Assembly: GCA_028753945.1 (NCBI GenBank)
Contig: JAPNXP010000015.1
Location: 434,001-498,000, forward strand
Source of the DNA: Hexactinellida sp. DTS-2022
Lineage: Eukaryota > Porifera > Hexactinellida
Direction: 5' to 3'
Length of the DNA: 64,000 nucleotides
The translations under genes and the position numbers were made by a program. Shown here piece after piece: positions 31,701-44,566 of this stretch. The notes beneath the pieces are model-generated. The model searched no databases. It worked only from the letters and a program-made list of their open reading frames with translations, and was not told where the DNA came from. Positions within the stretch are counted from its first letter, which is position 1, and each line of letters opens with the position of its first letter.

Positions 31701-34681
31701 GGGGGGCACAGTTGTGTCGCTGGGGGTCGGGGGCCGCGCCGTGGCGGTGGGACTGGAGGGAACAGAGCTGGAGGAGGGGGACACACAGAGGGGCTGCTTT
31801 CTGGGACTCTCGCTGTGCCCCAGTCAGCTGTTCGTGAGTCTGAGCTCGCAGCTGGTGGAGGCCTACTCCACAGCTGACTGCTCAGCCGCTGAGCTGGCCG
31901 TGGGCAGCTGTGTGGCGGCCCGCGTGGCGCTGGTGCTACCGAGACACATGGTGGGAACAGTGGGGACTCTACGCGGCCCCAGACTGGTGTACATTATACG
32001 CGGCGCGGCAGTCAGCACCAGGAGCCTACAGAACATTCTAGAACAATACCTGGACACGCGAGTTAGCGTGGTTATCCTGAGCAGAGAGCTGTACGGCTGC
32101 AACGTGGCGCTGGGACTCCTGAGAGAGGGCCCCCAGCTGACCGGCAGCCAGAAGAAACAGCTGACCAGCGGACAGGACACCGTAGATATAGGGGCCGTAG
32201 TAACGGCACAGGTCAGTTGGAATTCTATTATTATAACGTAATTGCTGACCTATACAAAGGATAGTCCTGTATTGCTGACTCAGTACTATGTGTAATCAAA
32301 TACGTACGAACGTAGTTAGTTAGCTCAATGGTAATATCAAAGTGCTTAATTACTGACTGTAATGAATAGGAAAGTATCAAAGCACTTGGTCACTGAGTAA
32401 TGAGATAGGAATGTAGGTTAGGGAGGTGCAATGCCTGACGCTTAAAGTTCGGGTCGGGGCCTACGCGGGCCGCATACACGCAAGCGAGCTCTCCGACAGC
32501 CCCGCGGAGGGAGGCTTCCCTACGAAGGCATTCAAGAGAGGAGACACGCTGAAAGCCAGAGTTATAGCCAGGACCCGTAAGCACACCGGGGGCCTCATAA
32601 AGCGGGAGTACACAGTGCTGGAGCTGTCTATGCGGAGTACACAGCAGACCGGGGATAAGTACCATGGATGCGTAGCGGAGGTATGGCCTGCCAGCAATAT
32701 CGTGGTTAGAGTTAGCGCCGATCTCTCTCTGTATGTCCCCCTGCTACTCTGCAGCGGCGACATCGCGGTTTTGCGAGACATAGAGTCTCACTTTAAGCTG
32801 GGACAAACCGTTAGTGTGGAGGTGGTTAGTAAGCAGAGAGATAAGAAGTCGATAGGAACACTTATAGAGAGATCACAGCTGACAGCAGGGGACATAACAG
32901 CTGCGCAGGTACTCAGGATATTCCCAAACCAGGGGCTCCTGGTGACCCTCCCCTCGGGGGCGCGCGGCAGGGTCGACGTGACAGACCTCTGCGACACCTA
33001 TTCTAAGGACACGACAGGGGCGTATGCCGAGAAACAGCTGATCCAGGCGAGGGTTATAGCTGTAGAGGATAAGAGTGTGGTGTTGTCAGCTCGCGAGAGT
33101 GTTATAGGGGAATTCCTAGCGTCCGATCCTGTTGTTAAGGACCGTGTTATAGGCTCAGTGCAGGAGCTGACCAAGGGAGAGGTGTTACGGGGGTTTGTTA
33201 AGTCTGCCACGGACGTTGGTGTGTTTGTTAAGCTGGGCAGGGGTCTAACGGGAAGGGTGCGTATCAAGAATATGAGCGATCAGTTTATTCGGGAGTTCAA
33301 GGACAGGTTTCCAGTTGGGAAGATGGTTAAGTGCAAAGTGCTGAATATCGATTCTGAGAATTGCTACGTGGATCTGTCGCTGCGGCTCTCGCACACAAAT
33401 CCGCGGAAATTCGCACTCCTCTGCGCCGAAAAGGGAAAACCGGACAAGAACAAGAAGATAAATAAAATGAAGGAAGACAGGTTGCAGCAGACGGAGCCAG
33501 GAGAGGAGATTATCTCGGAGACAACAAAGGTCCGTAACCCCCTAGCTGAGGATAGTTCCAGTTCCAGTTCCAGTTCTGACGAGGAGCTGTTGACAGACAC
33601 AGACCTCATAGAGCTCCAGGCGCTGCCTCTGGGCACAGAGACCCTGTCCGGGAAGAGGACACACGGGGGCCTCCCGCGTCTGGGGGGCACAGGGGGGCTC
33701 AGGTGGCAGTGGGAGGCGCCACAGGGACAACAGGGGTCCGATTCTGACCCCTCCGAAGAGGAGACCCCGGGCAAGAAGAGAACCAAGCGGCAGAAGCGAG
33801 CCGCTAAGCGTTCGGAGGAGGAGAGTATTTGTAGAGCGGAGCAGGGCCTACTGGAGGATAGCAGACAGCCGGAGAGCAGCGCGGATTTCGATAGGCTGCT
33901 GCTGGCCAATCCTAACTCCTCCTGCCTCTGGATACAGTACGTGGCATTCCAATTGCACCTTGCGGACGTTGGGGGGGCGCGGGATATCGGGAGGAGAGCC
34001 CTGGAGAGCATTCACTTCCGAATGGAGGAGGAGAAGCTGAATGTGTGGATATCCCTGCTTAATCTGGAGAATATCTACGGGACCCCTGACACTCTAATGT
34101 GTCTGTTCCAAGAGGCGCTACGGGAGAATGACACCGAGACTCTCCACTTTAAGCTGGCGCACATCTACAGTAGCTCCGGCAAGGCAGAGCTAGCAGAGGG
34201 GATATACAGGGTGATGGTACGCAAGTTTGGGAGCAACCCCCGCGTGTGGAAGGAATTCGGACACCTCCTGATGGAGACTGGCAGAACGGAGGAAGCCAGG
34301 AAACTGTGTGAAAACGCGCTACAAAAGCTGGGGGATAGATACCACGTAGAGGTTCTATCTAAGTTCGGACAGTTCGAGTTTAAGTTCGGGGAGTCCGAGA
34401 GGGGACGGACCATTTTCGAGACGCTCCTCTGTAACCATCCGAAGAGAACCGACCTGTGGTTTGTGTACATCGACACCTTAACCAAACACGACACTCCCGA
34501 TACCGCGAGACTCCTGTTTGAGAGAGGGACACAGCTCAGCTTATCCGTCAACAAGATGAAAGCGTTCTACAAGAAATACCTTTCTTTCGAGAATAGCTAC
34601 GGTAGTGAGGAAGATGTGGCTCGCGTTATGGAAAGCGCGAGGGAGTTTGTGCAGAGCAAGCTGGGAACTGAAACTATGTAG
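28773..34681 (+). CDS. PDCD11: rRNA biogenesis protein RRP5 (PDCD11), complete, five exons
   Basis: Exons 28773-29213, 29267-29849, 30161-30612, 30667-32211 and 32426-34681 join in frame to about 1758 residues (human about 1870). After a basic N-terminus come about a dozen S1 RNA-binding repeats (e.g. VVTSREDHGYQISF, GYVSGVREFGCVVRFY, GFVKSATDVGVFVKLG). Then an acidic Ser-rich linker, and a HAT-repeat C-terminus beginning at SADFDRLLLANPNSSCLWIQY. RRP5 is needed for both small- and large-subunit pre-rRNA processing in the nucleolus. The exon at 29267 uses the first of three AG sites in GTAGGTAGGTAG; only that one keeps the frame. Exons are much more GC-rich than introns, and one intron is only 54 nt. 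Confidence 0.97.
29878..30030. mobile_element. hAT-type MITE with perfect 8-bp target duplication
   Basis: Ends CAGGTGTGTCAAACTCGATT and CCAGTTTGACACGCCTG are the well-known hAT-related terminal repeats found across animals, with GGGCC-rich interior. Flanked by CTCTATAC on both sides (29870-29877 and 30031-30038). Intron of RRP5. Confidence 0.9.
30049..30157. mobile_element. Short Tigger-like MITE ending at a splice acceptor
   Basis: TACAGTAGAACCTCGTTAGT left end; right end ACTAACGAGGTTCCATTTACTCTGTAG runs to the AG used by RRP5 exon 3 (starts 30161). Internally deleted compared with the 160-bp family members. Confidence 0.65.
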
Positions 34682-34771
34682 GCTCTGTTAGTACGAGTTA
34701 GACGCATTATTAAATTATATTTCTATCTCTTTGTGGTCATTCGTATAATGTCCCATTACAGCTCTTAAATA

Positions 34772-34919
34772 TACAGTAGAACCTCTTAGTTGAACACGGT
34801 TAATACGAACACTATTTCAGTCCCCTTCAAAGCCTTTTCAATACAAATGATACGAATTTCGGATAAGGCGAACACATTTTATGGTCCCCTGGTGTTCCTA
34901 CTAACGAGGTTCTACTATA
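34772..34919. mobile_element. Tigger-like MITE upstream of UBE2K
   Basis: TACAGTAGAACCTCTTAGT left end and ACTAACGAGGTTCTACTATA right end. Ends 28 nt before the UBE2K start codon. Confidence 0.7.
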
Positions 34920-34947
34920 CAATACAGTTAGCTAGTATAGTAATCTA

Positions 34948-36887
<1,940 letters not shown>

Positions 36888-37737
36888 CTTACAGCTGCGT
36901 TTGTGTACATATAACGCTACTGATCCATGGTACTCTTGTATTAAATATATAATGGCTGAGTTCAGTGGCTTTTATTGAACTAATATTGTACTCTGTTGTA
37001 GCACAACTAATGTTCTGTGTTTGATTATTACGATACTCCCAACGACCACTTACAGTACACTCTCGTTAGTAGGAACACGGTTAAGGAGTACAAGGTTAAT
37101 TCCCCTAGGGCCTAGGCCCTAGCCTATTCAAATGCAAGCTAGTGATTCCGGTTAATACGAACAGATTTCGACGGTTCCTGCAAGGAATTATCCAGGAGAG
37201 CGAGACGCTCCTTTTGGAGCATTATTTTTTGGAAAGTTTTAATTAGGAGCGGGCGAAAATTTAGAATCCTCTGCTATACCGTAACATTAATTTGTGACTT
37301 AGACGTTAAAAATTGGATCAGACCAGGATTAGGAGCGTACAGTCAACTCCCGTTATAAAGAAATGCTAGGGACCGTAGTTTCATTTCGTTATAAGCGGAA
37401 TTTCGTTATATCCATTTCGTTGTAACCGAAGTTTTAATAATATAATAAGATAGAAGGATTTCCGGACCCTTGAACGACTTCGTTATATCCGACTTGGTTA
37501 TAACGGGAGTTGACTGATTAACAAATGGCTGTATAACACACTGATCCCCTGGTGTTCCTATTAACGAGAGTCTACTCAATAAAGTTAAAGTTATTCTTGC
37601 ATATAACCATTAATCAACTGATTGAATTGAATAGTTCAGTTAACCTGACACGATATATAATAGAGTTGCCCTATTTCTATAATACTATTTGACTAGCTAG
37701 TGATTAGGAGCTGTATTATAATAAGATTAGTTAACTG
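36888..37737. other. Intergenic, dominated by a triple-nested repeat
   Basis: 37054-37577 is an outer Tigger-like MITE (CAGTACACTCTCGTTAGTAG ... CTATTAACGAGAGTCTACT) interrupted by repeat X (37181-37545), itself interrupted by another MITE (37339-37516, CAGTCAACTCCCGTTATAA ... TTATAACGGGAGTTGACTG). The rest is plain AT-rich DNA. Confidence 0.75.
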
Positions 37738-40700
37738 ATGGCAACAACTGGCATTCTCACACCTATACAGAACTATGGAATAGGCTCTGCTCGCTTTTGT
37801 TCCGGTTTCGACTCGGGACTTATTTCTAAGCATGTCCACTGTTTCGACATTCCATCTGGCATGTGTGTTGTCAGGTGGGACGTGGATAGCAAAACCCAGA
37901 TTTGGAAGAAACAGCTACACAGCAGTTTGATTGGCTGCCACATTCTCAGTCCCTGCCACTCGATGTGTCTCACGGTCTCGTTTGGTGGCGAAGTGGCGCT
38001 CTGGGACACAAACTACAATCTGCTACACAAACTACAGATGCCACGGACCATGGATATTCGCTGTGCGGCCTGGCGAAGAGATGGGAAGAGAATTTGCTTA
38101 GCTGGAGTCGGTTATAACTCAGCTGTCTTATGCTATGACGTCAGAAATAATAATCTAGATTTAGCATGGGCCACTCGACCCCCTGGTAAGCTATTTCGCT
38201 AACTTTATTTACTACAAACTAAGTCTAATTCTATACTCAATAGCAAACTAATTATTGTTATTGTTGTTGTTTTCTAGCGTTCTCTTTCTCTCGATTTGTT
38301 TACGTCTCTCTCTAAGTTTGTTTATCGAGTTGGTTCTCTTCTTGTCTCTGCCTTTAAGTTTGTCGTAGAGTTTCCTTTTCTTTTTGCTCAGCAGCATTTC
38401 CCTCAGTTTGTCCTCTTCCAAACTCGTGTTCCCTTGTGTCACTACTCTCTCTTTCTGTCCCTTAATTACGCTCCCTATCCCCAGGGCCTTGTTCCTCCCT
38501 CTGCGTCTCTTAACACCTCCAGAGGGGACACCTTCTGAGGGGACACCTCCAGAGGCGACACTTTCCGAGGGGACACCTTCTAAGGGGACACCTTCTGAGG
38601 GGACACCTTCTAAGGGGACACTTTCCGAGGGGGCACTTTCTGACACCTCCTCTGGATCTGACTGCTCAGCTGTCTCCCCCATTACCTCCCCCCTGTCCCT
38701 CTCCATCTCTATTATGGCCAACCGCTCGGGGGGTATGTAGTCCCCTTCCAGTTCCTGCATGAAGGGTGACAGATGTGCCGGCAGAGTGTCCCCTGGCCTG
38801 TACCCCCCAAATGCCATGCTCCGTCTGTTGTTAACACTATCGAACACCCATTGTGGCTGCACATACTGTCTCAGTAGGAACACGTGGCTCAGTTGTGTTC
38901 CTCTGTCCGTCACGTGGTGCGTTATGTCCTCATCCGACACCTCTGTATTGTGTCGCGTGTCCCCCTCCCAAGTGGCTCGCCCCCCACAGCTCCTGATACA
39001 GAGGACGAGGGGACACTTTGACACCTCTCTGTCCAGATAGAAGAAGCAGTCTGCGAAGAGAGACTGCTGAGCTAGGATCAGCTGTTCCTCTCTCCTCTGG
39101 GACTCTCTGGCTGCCGCCTCCTCCTCGCCCCCCTCCCCCTCGACAGGTGTTAGTTCCGGGTCCAGCTCCACCTCCTCTCCCTCCACGTCCATACCTATAA
39201 ATAGAATACTTGTGGACCCCAGGTTGGGAACCACTGTACACTCAGGGTTTCATCCAGGCATAATTATAAACAACTTGTCGTGCGCATAATTAAAAAAACT
39301 TGTCTAGGCGCGCAAAAATCGAGAGATGCTCCCATAGACGTAATACAGAGTGGTATTCTAGGAGCGTGTGAGCTAAACTTAATCTAGGCGCGCAGTAATT
39401 TTGCCTGTATGAAAGCCTGTTTGTATGTTTGTATGAAACACCGTAATTTACCAGCTGATTCAATGGAGTGGTTTAGATAGCCTAGCTGTTCCAGAGTGTC
39501 GTAACGCTCGCGTCTGAATAGATAGTTGTGCGCTTTGTGGATGTGCAGGTGCGGTGGCGCCGATAAGCGCCCGGGTATTCGAGGCGGGTAAGTTAGGTTC
39601 AGCTTTTGGTACAAATGGAAGTTCACAAACCCGATCAGGTTTATATAGAATTCTACGAAAGTGAGCATAAGACGGAAATCCACATCCGCTGGCCGTCTCG
39701 TTGTGAATTCGTGCGGCGCAACCCAAGTAACCACCTCGCCCATCAGACTGCACTGAAAGTATATCCCCTTTATGGATACAAACACCTTTCTGAGACTCTT
39801 AGTTTGTATAACGTACAATTGGAATTCGGTTATTAATCGGGAACAGGCCTGTATGACTGACCCTTGTACCCCCGCTATTTGTGCCATGGTACTGAATAGA
39901 GCTATGGTGCTTAGTGCATCGTCTAGATCCCTTAGTGCATCTTGTAGGGTCGGGTAACGCTCCTTTATAACCAGGTCGAGTTTGTAGGTTGGCTTTCGTA
40001 GCTTTAGTTGGCGAGCTGTGAAGTAATCCTTGCGGCCGATTGCCCGCTTAACACGTCTGAGGTACCCGCGAAACTCCTTGAACCGGTCTAATATAGGCTC
40101 GTGGGACAGGTACTGTATGTCCTTGACGTGGTAATAGGTCTTGTTAACACCTCTCTTTAGGTGCTTCTTCTTACGCGGCTCCCGGGGATGGATCCCTTTG
40201 AGAATACAAATCTTTCTGAAGTCCGAGAGGGAGATCTGTAGTCGCCGGATAGCCTGGTTCCGGGTTAGGAACTGAGTCGCTATGCCCCTGTCCCCCTTCT
40301 TTATTATACGACCCATTGCCTTGTGGAACTAACTTGCTAACAGCTCTAGAACAAGAACAATAGTAGTACAGTGGACTCCGGTTAATACGAATTCCGGATA
40401 AAACGACAAAATTTTCTCTAATAACAAACAAAGCATAATTCCATGAAATTAGACACACCCCTCCCTATGTCACGCTATTGACCAGTTTGCAATGCAAGAA
40501 GGATGGCCTGTCACACATTGGTTAACCCCCTCCCCCTTGGAAGCGTTATACAGTCGAAACCGGTTTTTTCTAACCAATTCTTTGCATGGAAATAAAGTAA
40601 GAAAAACACGATAGTTAGAATAAACCGATTGGAAATAAAACCCTTGGAAGCAATATTATATCTATCTCTATATTAAAAGCGCAATTGTTGTGTGTTTGTT

Positions 40701-43700
40701 TGTTTGTTTGTTTGTGTGTTTGTCCAGAATTGATTGAAAAGACTACGAGTCCTAGAAAGCTGAAAATTTGTATACAGGGGTAATTTTATACTGCGACAAC
40801 GATCTATTGGTTTTTGAAGAGAAATATTCACATTTGAAGGTGACAAAATATGTTAGCCAATTAAATTCGAGGGTTTGTAAGTATGGATTAGCAGATATCA
40901 TCAATTAGTATAAATAGATTGTGCATAATAGAAATATTTTCTGAGGCTCCAATTTGATTGATTGAAAATAAATTCATTTAACCAATCAATCATTTGTCTA
41001 TTCTATTGCCTGTTTTTCTTTTAGATTATTTTGATTCGAGCTTTCTTATCGTGCAACTAAAATTTATTGAGCTATTAAAACTCATTATTAATGTGATTGC
41101 TTTTGGGGAGGGAAAGGCCGCGAAGCGGCCGTTAATTGTATCGCGTAGTGCCTAACACGAACGAACAAAAGTCGCGAAGCGACTTTTGTGAGAGAGTGAT
41201 CCGTCGCAAAGCGACCGAGACCGAATGGCTCGTATTATTAAATCTCGATTGTTGTGTGTTTGTGTGTGTGTTTGTTTGTTTGTTTGTCCGGATTGTATTA
41301 AAGTGATGGGGGAATAGAAACCGCATTTATATATGAGATATAAACTAACTTTCAAATGTTATAATAGGTAAACAAGTATGCTGGACACGAATTTCGCGTT
41401 TATAAATTTCTCATATGAATATTTGTTGTTGTTGTTTACACAAAATAGGTAAACAAATAAATGAAAATTTAAAATCAACCTAGAAGTTAGCTTTCAACGG
41501 GTATTATAGGTAAACAAGTATGCCGAACACGATTTTCGCGGTTATATTTTTCTCATATGAATATTTGTTGTTGTTGTTTACACAAAATAGGTAAACAAAT
41601 TAATTAAAATTCAAAATCAACCTAGAAGTTAGCTTTCAACGGGTATTATAGGTAAACAAGTATGCTGAACACGATTTTCGCGTTTAAAAATTTATAATAT
41701 GATTATTTGTTGTTGTTGTTTACACAAAATAGGTAAACAAATTAATGAAAATTCAAAATCAACCTAGAAGTTAGCTTTCAACGGGTATTATAGGTAAACA
41801 AGTATGCCGAACACGATTTTCGCGGTTATATTTTTCTCATATGAATATTTGTTGTTGTTGTTTACACAAAATAGGTAAACAATTTAATGAAAATTCAAAA
41901 TCAACCTAGAAGTTAACTTTCAATAGGTATTATAAGTAATCAAGTGTGCTGAACACGAATTTCGCATTTATAAAATTCTAATATGAGTCTTTGTTGTTGT
42001 TGTTGTTTACACAAATAGGTAAACAAATTAATCAAAATCAAAATCATAACGTCCCTAGCCTATCTACCATTTCCATGGTAGAAAATGTGAGGAGTAAGGC
42101 CGCACAGCGGCCGTTAACTTGAGGTGCGTAGCACCGATCTGTCGCAAAGCGACCGAGACCGAAGGGCTCGTAATTAATTAAAACCCTTGAACAGCCCCTA
42201 ATACCTAATACATACACAGACGCAGACACCAGAGAGGAGAGCGGGGACTACGTAGCTTCGTTCAGTCTGTGTGCGTTCTGCGAAGAGACAGGAGAGGTGC
42301 TGGCAGTGGAGGAGAGACAGACGGACAATGACGTCATATACCGGCTGGACACGGCTGGGAACATACTGCAGTCTCAACAGCTGATCCTACCCGACTCCAA
42401 ACTCAAGTATTCTACTGCTCTATATCTAGGTACTGTATGTCCAGTATATTATTAGTTATAACAGAGTTAGTTATATACCCATACGGTAAAGTACAGTATA
42501 ATCTCGTTAGTAGGAACACCAGGGGACCGTCAAAATGTGTACTCCTTATCCGGAATTCGTATTAACCAATATTATTTGTAATGAAAAGGCTTTGAAGGGG
42601 ACTGAAATAGTGTTCGTATTAACCGGAATTTCCTATTAAATTAACGAGGTTCTACTGTTAGTATAATTTACTTCACTTATATCAAAGTATACCCAGGGAG
42701 CTTATAACGAGATAAGGAGAGCTCACTATATAGGGTCCCCCGTGAGTGGTCACGTGGCTATTGGTCTGGACAGGGGGTGGATAATAGTGGCGCGAGTGTC
42801 CGACTTATCTACCTCGCCGTTCGAGACGCACCAGACGGCCAGGGCATTCCTTAACGAGGGTAACGAGATCATGTTCGCCACGGCTGCGGAGACACTGGTC
42901 TGGTGGACCATGGACGGGAGGCTGGTGAGGGAGGCGAGCGGCGCTCCGGTGGACCAGGCGCTTAAGGTGGCGCGGGGGGCGGAGCCCGACACCTTTTGGC
43001 TGGCGGGCCCTTCTCTCCTGAGCCTCGTACAGGTACATAGGGGTAGCGGGGGCTGTAAGCTTATAGGGCAGATAGAGGGGTACAATATAACCTGCGTGGG
43101 TCTCAGTTATAAGGCGGAGAGTGGCGCTCTGGTGGCAGGGGACATAACCGGTAAAGTGGCAGTCTGGGGGGCGGACACAACCGCGACACACCAATGCCAG
43201 CTGTCCAAGTCCGTGAGATGCATTGTGTGGACCAGGGAGTCTGGGATCCTCATCGGGTGTCTCGACGGGACTGTCTACCGATGGGACGATGGGACCTGGG
43301 AGCCCCCGGAGAGGTTCTGTCGCCTACAGGGGAGCGTGCTGCACTTGAGACTCAGCCAATCAGCTGAGAGACTGGCGGTGGGGACCTCAGTGGGACAGCT
43401 GGGCGTGTTCAGTCTAGGAAAGTCAAAGGTAAGCAGTTCTATAAATAGAACACGTGTTTTCTCGAATTATCGCTAAGTTATCGTATTGAAAAGCTTTGAA
43501 GGCCGAAAATTTCCGTTATGTACAGGTGACCGCTATAGAGAGTATAATATGGGAAGCCAAATGGGGACTTATTCTAAGTGCCGTATAGACAGGTTCCACT
43601 GTAGTATATCAACTCAATACTATATAGCCCTGTGGGTGTCTAACATAACACATGTGAGTATCAGGATGTATAACAGCTGTTGCTACAGGTGCCCTGTCCG

Positions 43701-44243
43701 GATCAGCTGTTCTACGCCCACGCGCGCACCGGGGGGGAGGTCTGGAGTGCGTGCTGGAGTCCGGACGACAGACGGATAGCCACCGCTTCCGAGGACAGGT
43801 CTGTTCGTGTCTGGACACACGACGCCACCGGCGCGCCACTTCACACCTTCCGGAGCCACTCGGCAGCCGTGACAGCTGTAGACTGGAAGGAGACATCCCG
43901 CGGCTCTCTTCTGGCCAGCTGTTCGGACGACAGGACAGTCGTTATTCACTGCGGAGCCTCCTATAGCACCCTTGCTACCATCAACACCTCCGGCATATAC
44001 GGATGGTACACACTGACCTACCTGCGCTTCTCGCCTCTCCCCGAGAGTCAGCTGTTGGCGTGCGTAACGCAGAACGGACACATGGTGCTGTGTGACGTCA
44101 CGCTGTGTAGACAGCTGAGCACCTGTAGGCTCCACTTGGGGTCTGTGGAGGGACTGAGTTGGTTCCGGTTAGGAGAGAGAGGGAGACTGGTTACCCTCAG
44201 TTCGGATTGTACTGTGCAGTGCTACTCTACTGGCGAGCTGTAA
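37738..44243 (+). CDS. WD40-repeat protein with PES1 nested in its first intron
   Basis: Family member not identified. Exons 37738-38185, 42220-42434, 42697-43428 and 43689-44243 join in phase (1, 0, 0) to 649 residues. WD-type blades are seen throughout: VSFGGEVALWD (exon 1), GDITGKVAVWG and GCLDGTVYRWD (exon 3), and SPDDRRIATASEDRSVRVW and SCSDDRTVVIH (exon 4), suggesting one long or two seven-bladed propellers. Exon 1 ends with a donor in phase 1 and exon 2 needs phase 1, which supports joining them across the 4-kb intron holding the opposite-strand PES1 gene and the Helitron-like elements. If the join is wrong, there are two genes, the first with an unseen 3' end. Confidence 0.7.
38248..40316 (-). 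CDS. PES1: Pescadillo homolog PES1, two exons
   Basis: Exons (minus) 40316-39452 and 39194-38248, joined in phase 1, give about 603 residues (human 588). Starts MGRIIKKGDRGIATQFLTR; contains the Pescadillo N-domain, ending IHKAHNYLFRRERYDTLEQ, and a single BRCT domain in exon 2 (LFADCFFYLDREV to YVQPQWVFDSVN). A long acidic/GVPSE repeated linker and a basic tail follow. PES1 is part of the PeBoW complex for 60S assembly in the nucleolus. The last codons are a run of Asn encoded by a GTT/ATT-type microsatellite that also contains the stop codon. Likely nested inside an intron of the plus-strand WD40 gene. Confidence 0.96.
39208..39240. repeat. Solo hAT-type end in the PES1 intron
   Basis: Contains AGGTTGGGAACCACTG, the same terminal motif as the hAT MITE at 63129-63455. 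Confidence 0.5.
40373..40640. repeat. MITE end fragments upstream of PES1
   Basis: 40373-40430 is a single end CAGTGGACTCCGGTTAATACG; 40495-40548 repeats the GATGGCCTGTCACACATTGG block of 10155-10205; 40551-40640 is an end of the CAGTCGAAACCGG family. Confidence 0.55.
40664..41232. mobile_element. Helitron/Helentron-like non-autonomous element A
   Basis: Starts around CTCTATATTAAAAGCGCAAT followed by a GTTT-rich microsatellite. Ends with three short hairpins: GGCCGCGAAGCGGCC (41116), GTCGCGAAGCGAC (41171) and GTCGCAAAGCGAC (41203), then CGAGACCGAATGGCTCG. No terminal inverted repeats. This 3'-hairpin layout fits Helitron-like interspersed elements; the assignment is inference. Confidence 0.45.
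41233..42178. mobile_element. Helitron/Helentron-like element B with a central tandem array
   Basis: Begins TATTATTAAATCTCGATTGTTG directly after element A. Contains about five copies of a 142-bp repeat (41350-42040). Ends with hairpins GGCCGCACAGCGGCC (42098), GGTGCGTAGCACC (42123) and GTCGCAAAGCGAC (42141), then CGAGACCGAAGGGCTCG, matching the end of element A. Resembles the DINE-1 type plan: head, tandem repeats, terminal hairpins. Confidence 0.5.
41350..42040. repeat. 142-bp tandem repeat, about five units
   Basis: The landmark GTAAACAAGTATG (or a one- to two-base variant) recurs at 41368, 41510, 41652, 41794 and 41936, i.e. every 142 bp. Each unit has TATTTGTTGTTGTTGTTTACA and AAAATCAACCTAGAAGTTA. 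Confidence 0.95.
42493..42659. mobile_element. Tigger-like MITE in the WD40 gene
   Basis: TACAGTATAATCTCGTTAGTAG left end and ACGAGGTTCTACTGTTA right end; interior GGAATTCGTATTAACC. Intron 2 of the WD40 gene. Confidence 0.7.
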
Positions 44244-44566
44244 TGTGAGTATGTTGTTGTTGTTGTTTGTATTTGTATGCTTGTTGCTGTGTATATCACA
44301 TGTTAATGGTATAAATAGTAAATATATTTAAGACACGAGCCCTTGTGTCTCTATTGCATTCACTCAAACGTTATGAAATCTCGCTTTAACAAACAAACAA
44401 ACAAACAAACAAACAAATAAACTAACTAACTAACAAATAATAAGATTACATCGAGTTTAACAATATAACTTTATGTCTTAATAACTGATAAAGCCCTGTA
44501 TATATACGGTATGTCATTAATAAAGTGATACGGCATACCAATTGCCTAACCAGTTGCTACGAATAT
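44244..44566. other. Convergent intergenic spacer
   Basis: Short spacer between the WD40 gene and the HAUS7-like gene; holds an AAAC/AACT simple repeat (44388-44430). Nothing else seen. Confidence 0.5.

Noticed and set aside
30781..32241. Several long overlapping frames on both strands in the GC-rich RRP5 exons
   Set aside because: Shadows of the S1-repeat frame; high GC reduces stops in other frames.
38296..39040. Plus-strand frames rich in Ser/Pro/Thr opposite PES1
   Set aside because: Antisense of the acidic GVPSE-repeat linker of PES1.
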